This document shows, one piece after another, positions 11,640 through 24,925 of a stretch of 64,000 bases of DNA (positions are counted from its first letter, which is position 1; each line of letters starts with the position of its first letter). The notes beneath the pieces were generated by a model. That model saw only the letters and a program-made list of their open reading frames with translations, did not search any database and had not been told where the DNA came from. The position numbers and the translations under genes are program-made. Origin of the DNA: Nymphaea colorata. Its lineage: Eukaryota; Streptophyta; Magnoliopsida; Nymphaeales; Nymphaeaceae. The stretch spans positions 17,313,716 through 17,377,715 of the forward strand of contig NC_045144.1 in the NCBI RefSeq assembly GCF_008831285.2, given 5' to 3'.

Positions 11640-12085
11640 GCACAAGAAGACATTCGGAATGACAAACCTCTTCAAGTTTCACTTGCATCTCCGTCCTTCG
11701 TGCAGCCTGGGATTCTCATGTCGCTTCCTATGATGATGGAGATTGGATTAGAGAAAGGATTCAGAACAGCACTAAGTGAATTTGTTCTTATGCAGTTACA
11801 ACTAGCATCTGTCTTCTTCACATTTTCTTTGGGGACAAGGACTCATTACAATGGGCATACGTTGCTTCATGGAGGTGCAAAATACCGTGGTATAGGCCGT
11901 GGAATTGTTTTCTTTCATGCTAAGTTTGCTGACAATTACAGACTTTACTCTCATAGTCACTTTGTGAAGGGGATGGAATCATGGAGATATTGATTCTGCT
12001 TGTAGGTTTACAATGTATTTGGCAATTCCTGCGGGAATAGTGTCGCATATATATTCATTACTGTATCCACGTGATTTACGGTGGT
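11640..12085 (+). pseudogene. Callose synthase (glucan synthase-like) C-terminal fragment
   Basis: The reading includes DKPLQVSLASPSFVQ, MSLPMMMEIGLEKGFRTALS, MQLQLASVFFTFSLGT, HGGAKYRG and FHAKFADNYRLYSHSHFVKG. These are conserved segments of the plant 1,3-beta-glucan synthase family, late in a protein of roughly 1,900 residues. The frame closes near 11,993. Family-like sequence then resumes in other frames (ILILLV, then VYNVFGNSCGNSVAYIFITV) up to about 12,085, so at least two frame breaks are present. Nothing else of the gene is visible upstream or downstream. The functional enzyme makes callose at the plasma membrane; this piece alone cannot. Whether it came by retroposition, transposon capture or duplication is not clear. 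Confidence 0.88.
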
Positions 12086-13329
12086 TAATCAGCTAGTTAA
12101 TGCAGCTGCCAAAGCCGCATTCAAGCTGGGCACGCCCCTTCATTATCGGCTTCTTCTTTTTAACACATGGGGTGTCTGCGCTATGCTCCAGGCAGGCAGC
12201 ATCTGTAGTACCAAGATGGAACTCTCTTTTTTTGGGTGCCTGACTCCTGCTTTCGGAACGAGCTTCCTGCGCCGTCCACGTCCAAGCTCATTTCCACGCC
12301 TACGTATTCAAGCTCAGCCTCATGTGCAAGTTCGGTGGAAATCGAAGCCTCGCCACCGCCTTTTGGAGTTCCGTTCAAAGATCTTTTGCAGGCCTTGGGT
12401 GTGTCGCTCGACCCTCATCTCATAATTTTGACGGAGGCACTCATCGAGCATCGCTGGTGTGAGTCGCTCAGCCCACAACAAACTACTTCCTCGCTTAATC
12501 ATCGGTCTTCCAGCCAGACTCCGGTAGGGCGCTCCACCCGACTCTGCAAGCCAAAAGTCATTTTCACCGCCTGATATGTGGAATGGTAGTTGGAAGTGCG
12601 TCCTTTGCTGGAGAGTCTCCTTGCTCAACGCAAGCCCAACGTAAGGCTGAGCCTGCGGTTCCATCATCCCTTCACCAGCCGCAGATTAATGTGGCCCAAA
12701 TTAGACGTTCTACTTCTACCCACATCCCTAAACCAAAACCCATTTTCTGTAGCTGACATGAAATTATTGGTCGTTGGGTTTGTGCTTGCTCTACAAGCAT
12801 CAAGCTTTTGTGAGCTGGGCATGCCCACTTGGATTGCAGTTTTGGTCATAGTATAATCCAAACTACTGGTTTTCCTTTATGTGTGGTTAACCAATTCTAG
12901 CAAGGTGCTCCGATTGGCTTCAAATCGATTGGCATCTTGCATGGACATCATGCTCCTATTCATCTAAGCACCACTTTGATGGTATGCGGGGAATTCGTTT
13001 GTTGGCATGCTGAGAAATTGTTGAGGATCTCTCCCTCACGTGGTCTTGCAGCATGTCGGGCTCTTAAGAAATGAGGTGGCTTTTTGGTGGCGGTAGTGTG
13101 TGAAAAGGAGATCTGTGGAGATGGATTTACCATTGTGGGTTGCATTGCTTGTGCTTGGGAAACATTGGATATGGGTTTCACTACTTTTGTTTGTAGTTTC
13201 ACCGCAAGTGTGTGCGGTCGCGTTTTCTGTTTTGGTCTTCTATTTCGCTTGACATTTTGCTGCTGGTATGTGCCTTTCTGTTTCTTGCCTCCAACATCCT
13301 GTTGGTGGCATTATTAATGTTGAGTATCC

Positions 13330-13334
<5 letters not shown>
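12086..13334. other. Unassigned stretch
   Basis: Overlapping frames of 60-115 codons occur on both strands between 12,080 and 12,860, but none carries a motif I recognise. The sequence is less AT-rich than its surroundings and could be remnant repeat DNA. Confidence 0.35.

Positions 13335-13362
<28 letters not shown>
13335..13362. repeat. (CT)n microsatellite
   Basis: A pure CT tract of about 28 bp. Confidence 0.95.
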
Positions 13363-13365
<3 letters not shown>

Positions 13366-13479
13366 ATAAATATCTGGCTTTATTTGTTATATATTATTGT
13401 ATATCAGTCTTAAAATAGGTTCTTCATGTACGTAAAGCTGAAAAATTGTAGGCCAAAGTCAAACCTAAAGATCTCTTGG

Positions 13480-13665
13480 TAAAACGCAGGTTAATTTTGG
13501 TGTAAAGCTCCAGATATACTGCATGAATTTTCTCTGTCCAGTTAGTGATGTGAGGCTCTTATTTGCACCTCGAAAGTTTGGTTTACAGTTGAACCTGAGG
13601 TTGACCTGCCAGAAAATCCCTGCATCTGTTAAGCGGATCCGTGTTATCAACAACACAAGGGAAGC
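13480..13665 (+). repeat. Dispersed repeat family B, copy 2
   Basis: It matches 7,380-7,570 block by block (GGTGTAAAGCTCCAGAT, ATTTGCACCT, GAAAGTTTGGTTT, CAGTTGAACCTGA). A GTTGGGATGTAAAT-like block follows at 13,775, as a similar block does at 8,020. Confidence 0.7.
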
Positions 13666-16300
13666 TATTTATCCCAGAGCCTGTCACATGGCTTACACAT
13701 GCACCAGAACCACCTTTTTGATTCTTTGTAAAGGGCCGCAAAGCGGTGACTAGTGAAAACTGCAGAATATGTTTATCTAGGTTGGGATGTAAATTATTGG
13801 CACAATGCCTTTACTGAATTTTTATTTTGTTTAGTTGGACTCTATATATGTAATCGGATACTGAATCTAATGGAGAGTGAATAGGGGGGGAAACAATGCT
13901 TTATTGAATATGGGTAGACTATAAGATCGATCACTGTATGGAAACTTGCATCTCTGATAAGTTTCTCGAGGGTGCTTACCCAACTGGAGGTTCGACGCAC
14001 AGTTCTTCTCACGGGGGCATGTAAAAAAACATGCAGGAAAACTAAGGTTTGCCCTCCCTGGTTCTAATTAATAATATCCAATTACATTCTATTTACTATG
14101 TTAGCTCAGTTTTCATATCCAAAGAAGAGTGGAAACACTTTTTTTCTCTTATTATTCAAACACACAAATCAGGTTTAAGGAATTAGTTGAACAGTCTGGC
14201 CTTTGCCAAAAAAAAAGGTTTCCACAAAAAGTCATTTTTGAGGGTGTCACCCGAAGGCAACCTAATACTTCTGCATTTTACCTATTCTTTCTTTTATCAG
14301 GTTATTAAGATGGCTTTTCTTTTCTTCTTTCTTTTTCATTCTTTTGTTCTTTGACATATGCATTGATTCAAAGGTGATGCGCGTCGCACTCAAATCCTCA
14401 TTTCGTATCGATGTCCATGATCCTTCATTTTATATTCTAGAAGCTTTAATTTCCTGTACGTGTTGCATACCATAAAAGAACGCATTCGGTGGCCCTCATT
14501 TATAATGTCCATGTATATGCTTCTTATTCATCATTCACTAGGATGAAGTTTTCCCCCCATGATTCCTGTCTCCTCGTTGGAAACAACCATGACAATATTG
14601 GGAAAAAGCTAGACCTCTCACTTATCATGCTGGAACCTCCTAGATTTGAATCTCATCCCTGTTGGTGTCGCATACTATGGGAGGAAACGTGCACAAATGC
14701 ACCTCATGTTTATTTCACTCATCATACTTCCACAAAAATGCAAGATCTTTCTTTCTTTCTCTTTCGCTTTCTAATTCCCTTTCTTTTTTCTTTTGAGAAG
14801 GTCGAATGGAAAATCTAGTTCTGTGCGCGCCTTCCCGAAACAACAGGAACAAAATCCGGCTCAACCCAAGAAAGTTATGCCTTTCTTTGATTCGAATCCT
14901 TTTGAAAGAAGTTGAAGAGAGAAAACAAATGAATATATGCGTTCCTTGCGGGAATGCTTTGGAAGAGGCAAGCAATTCTGTTTTCTGACTCTTATTTTCT
15001 GGTTCATGGTCGATTTGAATGGGCGAATTAGCAAGATATTGCTTAGTTGGGACATGTGCCTTTTTCAGTTTGTCCAGGGGACGACTTGTCATCTCTATCG
15101 AGATCTGCGATTAGTGAAAATTTCGACAGATCTGATCTTCCACAAGGAGAATGCTTTAGGCTGCCTCTGGGTTCACCGGTTGCCTGTAACCGACGTGAAC
15201 CCACTTCCTGGTCGCCCATGACTAGTGGCAAGACAATGAACTAGGAATCGATCCCATCTGTGTCTGAACCGGATCTAACGCATAACCGGAACCAGTTTAT
15301 AGAGTCTAATTCTCCATCAGAATACGTGGCCATCTGTTCAGACTTAAAATTCTTGGTTGACTTAGCTTAAAAGAGTTGGTGAAGTGGGTGGGTCTTTGCC
15401 CTCACGAAAGCAGTTGAAGTTCATGAAATTCACTTTTTTATGCAAGTCAGAATATCTGCCGACCTAATTGAGAAAAAGGGTAGTAGCTTCTTAGTTTTAT
15501 GCACCCAAATGCAGCTTCATTTTGCAAGGAATAAGGGGAAAAAAAAAATCTAGAGAGATTCAAACATGGTTCAACTCATCGTTTCATGCCCCTTGGCAAC
15601 CTTACTTGGAATGTCATTATAGGTGCATGAGCCCAACCTGATCCGGTCGTACCCAATCGAAAGATCGATCAACCTTAAGTTGCCTGTGCCCAACCAGACC
15701 ATCAACTTATGTTTAAGCTAATCAAGCTCAAAGGCGACTCCAGCACTTGAACAGATCCATAGTTACCAGCAACCAGGAATGGTTTTCAGTATGGTTCTTC
15801 GTGTACATTAGACAAATGGCTCTAGTTTTCCTTGAGACTTTTGTCATTTTTCCGTTGCATCAGCTCCAAATTCGACGCATTTTGGCTGTCTAGGATCTGA
15901 TCTGTTTGCAATCTTCGTTAGAAGCTGGACTTCGCGATTGTAACTCACGCTCATTTCAAGCTATGAGCACCTGATCGGATTTAGAAAGGGTCGAACTTGA
16001 TGGGAATTGTTAGATTATCATAGGAGGCATTTAGAATCTCTTTGGCGCATCACGTTTAAACTCTGTCAACTGATCATTGCGTGGACTTTTACAAAATCAA
16101 CTGTAGAGAAGGGAAAAAAAAGAGAAAAAAATGGGGGCCAACAACGCTAATCCTGACTCTGCCCAACAGCTAATATAACTAATATTTACTCGATTTACAC
16201 TTTAACTGTTTGTCATAAACCTGTCTGAATTTTGGTCGATATGGGGCAGATTTGAGCCGTATCATATCAACCTCTCATTCATCGATAATTTTTTCTTCTT
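13666..16300. other. Gene-free stretch
   Basis: Several overlapping short frames lie at 14,490-15,250 on both strands without recognisable products. There are scattered A- and T-rich runs. No other feature seen. Confidence 0.45.
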
Positions 16301-16399
16301 CACCATCGAGAAGAATGTCGGGTAGAAGCCGATATGGCTACAAAATGGAAACCCATGTCCAGGGGACTTGTCCGCCCCCCACGACTCATCAAAAGCTTT

Positions 16400-16405
16400 C
16401 ACGTG
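16400..16405. promoter_or_regulatory. G-box (CACGTG) upstream of the OTU gene
   Basis: A palindromic CACGTG lies in the GC-richer stretch before the likely first non-coding exon of the OTU gene. G-boxes bind bZIP and bHLH factors in plants. Function here is inferred from position only. Confidence 0.35.
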
Positions 16406-16549
16406 ATTGGTGTAGATGATGATTCCGTTGTACGCGGCGTCCCTAGATTTTCTGCCGCTCTTTTTCTTCCTGATCCGCTCCCCATCGTGAGGTTTCCAAG
16501 AGGGGGAACTCGTCGGTGGAGGAAATGAATTGAATTGGCGGCTCCGATA

Positions 16550-16754
16550 AGCAACTCCCCCTCATTAATTGAATTGGTGCCGTCCCCCTCGTTGCGAGAT
16601 ATTTTTTCTCCTTTACACCCCTTCCTCATCCCAACGGCCCACCTCCTCCCTCTTTACATGAATCCGTCTTTTGGCCGCTCCCCAGAATTCCGCACCCCCT
16701 CCTCATCCCTGAATCCGGCGGTCTCTGATTTGGAGTTGAGTTGAAGCGCTTCCT
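16550..16754 (+). other. Probable 5'-UTR exon of the OTU gene (start approximate)
   Basis: A CT-rich leader-like stretch ends at a good donor (CCT then GTAAGC at 16,755). A matching acceptor (TTTCAG) ends at 18,829, just before the start codon at 18,865. A long first intron in the leader is common in plant housekeeping genes. No transcript evidence is available. Confidence 0.45.
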
Positions 16755-18864
16755 GTAAGCATGTCTTCGAACCCATCAATTCCTTAATTCCTTTGCCTTT
16801 TCTTGCAAGAATTTCGATATTTTTTTCGTGCCCGATCACTTGGTTTCGTTTTCCTATTGGCTCCGTCTTGCTGGTTGACTTTTCTCTTTTTTCCCCCATC
16901 TTGTTCTCACTTTCCTTTCTTTTCGTTTGGTTTCTTTCTTCTCATAATTGTTCTCTTCCTCGCGTTTCCTGGGCACCGGCGTCTTCTTTTGGTGGGGATT
17001 CACTGAAGCAATCTAATTCAATCGTAATGAGGAACCATTTGAATGCATGTTTGCGGCTTGATGCAATTGTTGGCGAATTGGCGGATTTAATTAACCAACA
17101 TGTCCGGTTGATCTGTGAACATCAAGATAGTTGGTTCGATTAACCAAGATGTTCCCTCTTGGGCTCTTCGTCGTGTAGGAATTTACCGACGATGGAACAA
17201 GGCCATCTTTCATCATTTGCGATGTTTTAATTTTTCCTTCATGTATTGATTAGTGCTGCCCAGAATTGCAGACGCGTTTAGACATTTGTGGAAGATCAGT
17301 TGTCCGGATAGAATGTTAGAAAGCTGTATGGTTTTATCATTTATGTCTTGAATCATGTTGCCGCGTTTTGTGATCTGCGGCCGTCGTCGAGGTTGGCCAC
17401 GTGCAGCTTGGCCTTGGCTTTATTTCTCTTTTTCTCCATGCTTATGTCTAAAATGACACTAGTCTATTTGATGGGTTTGAAGTCTTCCTGCGTAGATTTT
17501 TGCTTTAGTCTGTGTCGGCCTCGTGGAACAGTCCATCTTCCTTTATGCCGATTGCAGGTCTTTATATTTGCCCATGGTGTGACTAACTGCATGACGGTGG
17601 ATGCATTTTTTGTTTCCTCTTTTCTCTAGCTCATTTGTTAGCGTATATACTGAATTTAGCCTAGCAAGTGGACAGAAAACAATTCCTCCTACTGCCATAG
17701 TTACTTTAATGTATATCGTCCTTTGTTCTAGCGTCTCATGTTGTCGGGAAATAAGTAAGAAGACGTATAATATCTACTCAAAGAATGCACACATATATTC
17801 ATAGCTCATGGTTGTTGACAAACGAGTAAGCTGACTAATTGACTACCATGACCAACTAGTCGATGAATGGTTTGAAACACAGGTAGGTTGCTAACTGACT
17901 CAACCGACTTGTAAGGGATTTTGAGAACTAATTTCAGATTACTGCCACTAGCTTAGATTTAGGAGGGGTTTAGGAAGGATGCTGTCTTTACATGCAAGGC
18001 AATTTTAATGCAGCTAATTCACATGGTAATAACTAATAACCACGAGAAACACAAACAAAGTATTAGAAATACCACATAACAATGCAATGCTTAAAATCAG
18101 TTTTTTTTTTCTTTCTGAAAATGGTACTTATAACTCATTTAATACTTTTTTATTTTCTCAGTATTTTTGTAACAACAATTTGCCTACAGACCGTATATGT
18201 GTGTATGTTTCTTGTCTGTATAAATTTCTGAAATTTTCATACTTTCATTCTCAGCTTCCAGTTTTGTGTCATATTTTTTCTTATATGTGACTTGCTGGAC
18301 CACACTCTGTGCTTAGATGTGTCCTACACTTACCACGTTTGCAACTTACAACTGTTGTCATATTTCTAGTGATCTCCACCTTTTCTCGATGATTTCCTGA
18401 AAGGACACCCTTTTTGGGTGGTTTATGTTATTCTCTTTACCTGTTATACATTCATTTCACTTCACTTTTGGAAGATGTTTCACATGTTATTTTATTCTAA
18501 TTCTTTGTAAATTGCTTGATAAGGATATTTTCCAGATGAGAAATTGTAACTAGTTATTCTGGGCCAAATAGTCATTGTATATGCATCTACATTGATATTG
18601 AAGATCATGCTTTTCTAGTGCAGTTATACACGGCTACTTTTGTGCATTTTACAGAGCATCATCTGTGTCCTGTGCAAGTCTACAAGTTTCATGTTCCAGC
18701 TCAGTGTTTGTATGGATTTAGAAAGACTAATTTGTCTTATCTTATTTGATGGTCGTGGTATTTCAAAAGTAAGTCAGATTTTGGATTTCTTATAGTGTCT
18801 TATGTTCTAGGTGCATTTCTTGCTTTCAGGCTGCACTAGAAGCATCGTTTTGTCAGAATAGAAC

Positions 18865-21750
18865 ATGACACGAGGAGTGCAAAGTGTAGATGGTTCTTCT
18901 AGTTCTTTCTCTCAGAGCAGTAAACAAGAAACAGAGGATGACCAAATGATTGCAACTGTGCTTTCAGAAGAATATGCACAATTAGATGGTGCAGTTGCTA
19001 GGAGACTTTCACATCTGCAATCTGTTCCTGTACGATATGTTTACATGCCTTCTACTTATTTTTTTCTTTTCGCTATGTTGCGGAAGTGTTACCCTGCGAT
19101 GAATTGAATGCAAAATTTGATGTGTCGTAACTTCTATAACCAAGTATTTCTTGTTAAAGGCAAGGAACAGTTTTAGTACTTTCAAATATTTTGTACTACC
19201 ATTTGGACCTCACTTTAAGATGACCTTCATAGTTGCAATGCTCTGTCTGCTCCAGTTGTCAATTTAAATGTCATGAAAGTTGCATGATGAGATTGTAAGC
19301 AATTAGGCGAACAGATCGCACAATATGTTAATCGTGAAGAATCTTTGTAGCTAGATGGCATTCTTTAGGACTGCAGAAAAAATATCCTCAAGCTGATACA
19401 TTATCTTTGGCTGTCGTCATCACATATAGCTGAAATTCACTTTGAATAGTCTAATTACATTTCGTTTTTCACACAATATCGTTTCCTTTGCACATACACA
19501 TGCATATTTATGTGCTCTTGCATGCATGGATATGTTTTCCATGTCATGTGCTGCCACCTATACACATGCTCAATACTAGGCTCTGGCTTCAGTTTCCTTT
19601 TACCAGTGCTAGCCATCTTGTTAATGAAAACCCTTAAGAATAAGATCATTATGGCTTTTCCACTTGTCATCTTGTCTGGCGTTAAGCAGTTGCACAGTTT
19701 AAAAATAACTACGGTGCGTTTGCATGCTTTGAGAAGAGAGTAAATGATATTTTTGGTGGTGGTTATCCGTGGTGGCAACGTCTTATGTTTGGACACACAA
19801 CAGCTCAATGCTGAAGAATCCCAACTTCAGCTCCCTTGGACCCTAATTCCATTTGCCCTCCTTTGCCTCACAGACTGGGCAGTGGAACCACCATTACCAA
19901 CTCCTCCTCCTCCTCCTCCTCCTTTACTTTTTATTCTTTTTTGCTTTTTTCCTTCCCCTGCTCATCCTCCTCAATCCAATTGTCCAACTGACATCTCAGA
20001 TTGTGTGTCCAACTTGAAAAATTTTGATTTCTGGCTGAGGTGGATTCTGCATCCCCCATGATCTAGTTCTGCCTTATAATGAAAGTCTCATTGGCATTGC
20101 TGATGTTGATGCCCCTGCTCCGGGAAGCTGGGAGGTCATAAGAGGCATTGTCAACAGAGATGAGGTCCAAGACAAGGCAAGAGTATATACTACTGTTTTC
20201 ATTCGTTGTGAGATAGGGGTACAAATATGCAGTCTGACGATGCAATCTGAAACCTCAGACATGTTATCCTGAAGTAGAAAAAGACTAGCCATTCAAGCCT
20301 GTGGTTTATTTGACTAATATCTCTACTTTTATTAGGCTCTCCCTTTTTTTGCTGGAAGCAAGTGGCATTTCGATCCCACCAGACATTAAATTGATGGATG
20401 GTGCTGCGGAAAGATTTGCTATGTGGTCATACACGTACATGATGTTTATTGTCAGCGCACTTAGTTGGCATGAGTTATCGTTTTCTCTTTCCCACATACA
20501 TTTTGGGTTATGCTTAAGATTGTCTTCTAAAACTTTCAGTCTTTGACACACCCACATCCTCTTGGACGTTAACCCCAAAAAAGGAAAGGAAGAAAAAGGC
20601 TTTTTGTTGTTTGTAATTTGTTTAATGACTAAGGAACCGATTCCTCTTTTCACTCCCCTTGTCTACACAAATAGGATGTATGTGCTAAGGTGTCTTTCAT
20701 CCTTGTCAATTTGTAGCAGTTTTTTTTATTTTAGTGAATGAAGCATCATAATCATTAAGATTGATATTTTTTAGCACGTTCCACGGATCAACTCATGTAT
20801 CCCTAGCTACAGCGACGCAACCTTGGATCACCACAGACTACTTGAGAGGTATGCTACTCCCATTTTTCATTATATGTAAATCTTGGAAATAAAGTTCAAC
20901 AGATATACCATGATGAGGCATCAAATCACTGAGATCTCTATCAGACGAACATTAATTTGCTCCTGTAGAATGCGATATTCTCTTCCTCAATATACGTGCT
21001 GTGGAACATAACTTAAATTGTATTTTGTGGTTGAGGTTGTTATATTTGTGGTGCTATAGATTCTATTGATAGTCTTTCCCATTTGGGCAGAGCGTGGGAA
21101 TAAATCAGTTTCTATAACCACTTAACAGTTGCAAAAGAGAAAATATAAAATAAAGTTGCTGTCTGCTCCAATAGGACAGGTGCTTGACTTTGATCTTTTG
21201 TAATCTTCTGATGTTGCAAGATGTGGCTGATATGCTGTACTTTTTTCAGTTGAGTTTTTCTGTTGTGGAAATTGCGAAGGCTTCTTTTCTTTTGTTAAAT
21301 GTTTTCTCTTGCAAGTGTAACTCGTTTTTCCTTGCCAGATTGAATGTTTATGGTCTTTGCGAGGTCAAGGTTTCTGGCGATGGGAATTGTCAGGTTAGTT
21401 TACGTGTTTCAGAAACTTTCCTCTAGTTAGAGCCTTGTTTGAATAATAAGCTATGGAACTTGTTCCATTTAGTTATGCCCATGTTCCCTTTTTTTTTTCC
21501 CAGTTTCGAGCTCTATCAGACCAAATGTTTAGATCACCTGAGCATCACAAATACGTCCGGAAGGAGATAGTAAAACAGGTTTGTGATTAGGGTCCTCTTC
21601 ATTTTGAAATATTTAAGAGAAAATTATACTCTGATTTGACGGGTGCCTTTCTCATATTTAGCTGAGGAATGCCTTATTTAGCTGAGTAAAGCAGGCATGA
21701 CTTCCTTCTCAATATCCCATCCCGCCCTACGCACACCCACCCTCTCTCTC

Positions 21751-21797
<47 letters not shown>

Positions 21798-24700
21798 TGT
21801 GACTAACAGCAAATCAACCAGATATTAGCTATTGAACAACTTTCATATTTGGTAGGCCACTCTCTTCTTCTATGTTCCTCTCTTTCTGCACCAAGTTTGG
21901 CCTCTCCGATTGCTAAATGCTGGGTATTAAGTGAAGCATGAATATGTGGGTTAAGGATTCAGAGAAGGGATGGTGACTTATTTTGTTGCTAGCCCAAGTG
22001 TAGATACACATGCTTTTCTTTATTGTGTGAAATCATCTCAATCATTTTCTTTTCACATCTATCACTGATACATTACCATGAAATACACTACGGTTATGGG
22101 ACGTGTGCTAATGGAGACATTTTTTTTTTTTACCCTTGTTAGCAAGTCCTTTATTGACATTACATGCAATTGCCCCTTCTGTTAGGACGTTTGTCATGGT
22201 TATTTTCTTTAATTCCGTGGAATTGATGTTCAGCATGGCATTGGTATCAATTTATGAATAACACAGTGGGGTTGCCATTTAATATGGGATTCATGGGAAC
22301 ATGCCACTGGTAGTAATTTGTTAAAATGCAAATTCACATGAATAACACGGTCAGTTGGTGTTTAATGTGGGACTAAATTTGTTAACTGCAAGGTCATCAT
22401 CTTTTATCTGACATGGCTCCATGCTTATGTTAGATGTGAACAACATGAAGCATTTAGAGGTAAGAATCAAGTGAAACATATAGAACCAGAATGAGAAAAG
22501 CCCAGAAATGGCACTTCCATTCTAGAAGCTTGTCAATGTGTTCACCTGTCAATAACATTTTACCCATCTTTTACAATTTTACACATGGGATGAAAATGTA
22601 AAAGTACCTTTAACCTTTCCAAGAGTCAAGTCAAAAATCAACTTGATTATCATACACTTACTGCTATATATAACACAGATAAGTGTGTGCACAAAGGCAC
22701 TAACAATCACAAACTCTTGCACGAAGGCACAAACGTATTGAAAAGATCAATAGCATTGGAGACAGATTCTTAGCAAACGCATAGACTATAACAAATGGAG
22801 TTGCCCCTTTATCTACAAAAAGGAGTGGGAGAGTAGCCGTTTGGAGTTAGCCAGTGACTTGTCAACCTCATGGACAAGGTCTGCCTTTAACCAGAAAAGA
22901 AACATATAAAATACAGAAAATCAAAAATGCAGAAGCATGCATATTCGCCCATATGCATACTATATTAATATAGTATCGTTACATAATAGTATACATGTAA
23001 ATTGTAAACACACTTGGTGTAAATATGCATATGGTTCTTGACTTAGTGTATATACACATAGAAAAATATTATTTATTCTCAATTTCTCATAAAGACTAAC
23101 AGAAAGTGGATGTTATTATTGATGCTGTTTAATGTGGTGTCTGTGTATCTGCAAGTGCTTTTGGTTCATTCAATCACTTCATTACTCGTCTCCTTGTTTA
23201 TTGTCTTTGATACCTCCATCTTCCAGCTCAAGGAGTTCCGCGCATTATATGAAGGTTATGTTCCTATGAAGTATAAAAGCTATTACAAAAAAATGGCCAA
23301 GTATGTTTCTTTGATAGTGCTGATTAGTTCTTCATTTCTCTGGTTTAAAATTTATTATAAATCACAAAACTTATTTGTTTCAGTTGTTTTATTGATACTT
23401 GTTTTGGGTGAATAATAATCATGCAGATCTGGTGAATGGGGTGATCATGTAACTCTCCAGGCTGCAGCTGATAAGGTTTGTATGGTCATATCTACATTTT
23501 ATGCTTGCATCAATGTCAGTTGATTTTTTTCATAGCTTAATAATGAACGCTTTACTAAGAAACAGGCCTGTCATGGATAATGACTATTTGATCATCATTT
23601 GAACCACAATCATGATGAAATGTCTTAATCATGCTGTTTCTTTTGCAGTTTAGAGCAAAAATCTGTTTGCTGACGTCTTTCAGAGATACATGTTTTATAG
23701 AAATTGGTCCACAACAGCAGGTGCCTGAACGTGGTAAGACATAAGCTGCATTTATACTGCATCTATCTTACGGCATTTGTATTGCATCACTTGAACAAGA
23801 TAATAAAATCTGCTTACTTCATTCAGAATAAGAATAAATAATGTAAATCTTCATGAGAAGAGTTTCTAGTGTTAGTATCTTTTTTGTTCTGAAAAAAATG
23901 ACAGGCAGGCAGGATGGTGGCTGCCAACATCTGCAGTTGAGCAGCAAGGATGGTATGTTTTAGGGTATGGTTCTAAGAGAACTGGGACATGCGAAGAGGG
24001 TATGGTTCTAAGAGAACTGGGACATGCGAAGGCCATTATGCTTGTTTTCTTTTTTTTTCAAGTCCAACAACAAAAATTTAAGGCATGTTTTTAGGGTATG
24101 GTTCTAAGAGAACTGGGACATGCGAAGGCCATTATGCTTGTTTTCTTTTTTTCAAGTCCAACAACAAAAATTTAAGGCATTTTTGTAAATTTTCTGTAGT
24201 TAATTTCAACTGGATGTTTGTAACATGTGCCATGTCCTCTTCTGTACCTTCACCAACTGGCTGTAAGTTTAATGATGTAGGCAAATTACATTTTGACTAT
24301 TCCTTTGGTTCCAGTCAGAGCTTGTCCTCCAGCTTGAATTTTTCATTGCTGGTTAAAGTTCAGTGACCTGTCTGGCTATTCCAGCTGCGTCTCACCTGTT
24401 GAGATCCTACCCTACAGAAATATAAAATCAATGCCTTGCTAGGGTCTGAGATAGTTGATTTTCTTCATAATTCATTTTACGTTGATATGGCTGCATATGT
24501 GGGACAGCATGGGTGTCTAAATGTTACATTATAGCCATTACTATAACTTTGCATCATTTATCCCGTCAATCTTCATAAATAAGGTTTTAGCTCATTCTCT
24601 TGTTACCACGTACTGGGTCGACATTGTCATCTTCTGTGAAACAAGTATTTGTAAATGTCATAAAACAAATATTTGCATTTGATAGAACACTCATTGTTTT

Positions 24701-24925
24701 TGAGTTTGTGACTCTGAAAATACACGATTCATTGAGTGTTTTGTTGCAGAGCTGTGGTTAAGCTTTTGGTCTGAAGTACATTACAATTCTTTGTATGACA
24801 TACGAGGTTAGACTATACTTCATGCTTTTTTTTTCATTTCATAATAGAACTTTTCTGAGATGTGTGTGTTCTTTTCAGATGCTATGGCACGGCCCAAGCC
24901 AAGAAGGAAACATTGGTTATTCTAG
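18865..24925 (+). CDS. OTU-domain cysteine protease (deubiquitinase)
   Basis: Nine coding exons can be placed with GT-AG borders and matching phases: 18865-19029, 20775-20848, 21339-21393, 21504-21578, 23227-23300, 23427-23475, 23649-23733, 24750-24806, 24879-24925. They give a protein of 226 residues, the usual size of the small plant OTU proteins (Arabidopsis OTU9-12 type). The catalytic cysteine lies in GDGNCQF (about residues 93-98) and the catalytic histidine in SEVHYNSLY (about residues 200-208). The N-terminal 55 residues are Ser/Gln-rich and probably flexible. Such enzymes cleave ubiquitin chains in the cytosol or nucleus. The gene ends RRKHWLF before TAG. Introns are long and contain a CT microsatellite and a tandem duplication. 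The gene looks intact; the exact ubiquitin-linkage preference cannot be read from the sequence. Confidence 0.92.
19902..19923. repeat. (CCT)n microsatellite in OTU intron
   Basis: A short pure trinucleotide tract inside the first coding-region intron. Confidence 0.9.
21753..21795. repeat. (CT)n microsatellite in OTU intron
   Basis: A CT tract of about 43 bp with one interruption near its start, inside the intron between 21,579 and 23,226. Confidence 0.95.
23963..24189. repeat. Nested tandem duplication in OTU intron
   Basis: The core GGGTATGGTTCTAAGAGAAC starts at 23,963, 23,998 and 24,094. The first step is 35 bp. The second is 96 bp and duplicates a longer unit that includes a T-run and CAAGTCCAACAAC. 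The two 96-bp units differ mainly in T-run length, so the event is recent. Confidence 0.9.

Noticed and set aside
11234-11662. A 142-codon plus-strand frame before the callose-synthase fragment
   Set aside because: Its start lies in the duplicated segment, where the other copy does not keep the frame. No family features.
12080-12860. Overlapping frames of 60-115 codons on both strands
   Set aside because: Mutually overlapping with no motif, and no splice-site pattern that links them.
14715-15244. Dense short frames on both strands that first suggested an inserted organelle DNA piece
   Set aside because: No known mitochondrial or plastid gene could be read in any frame, so organelle origin is unsupported.
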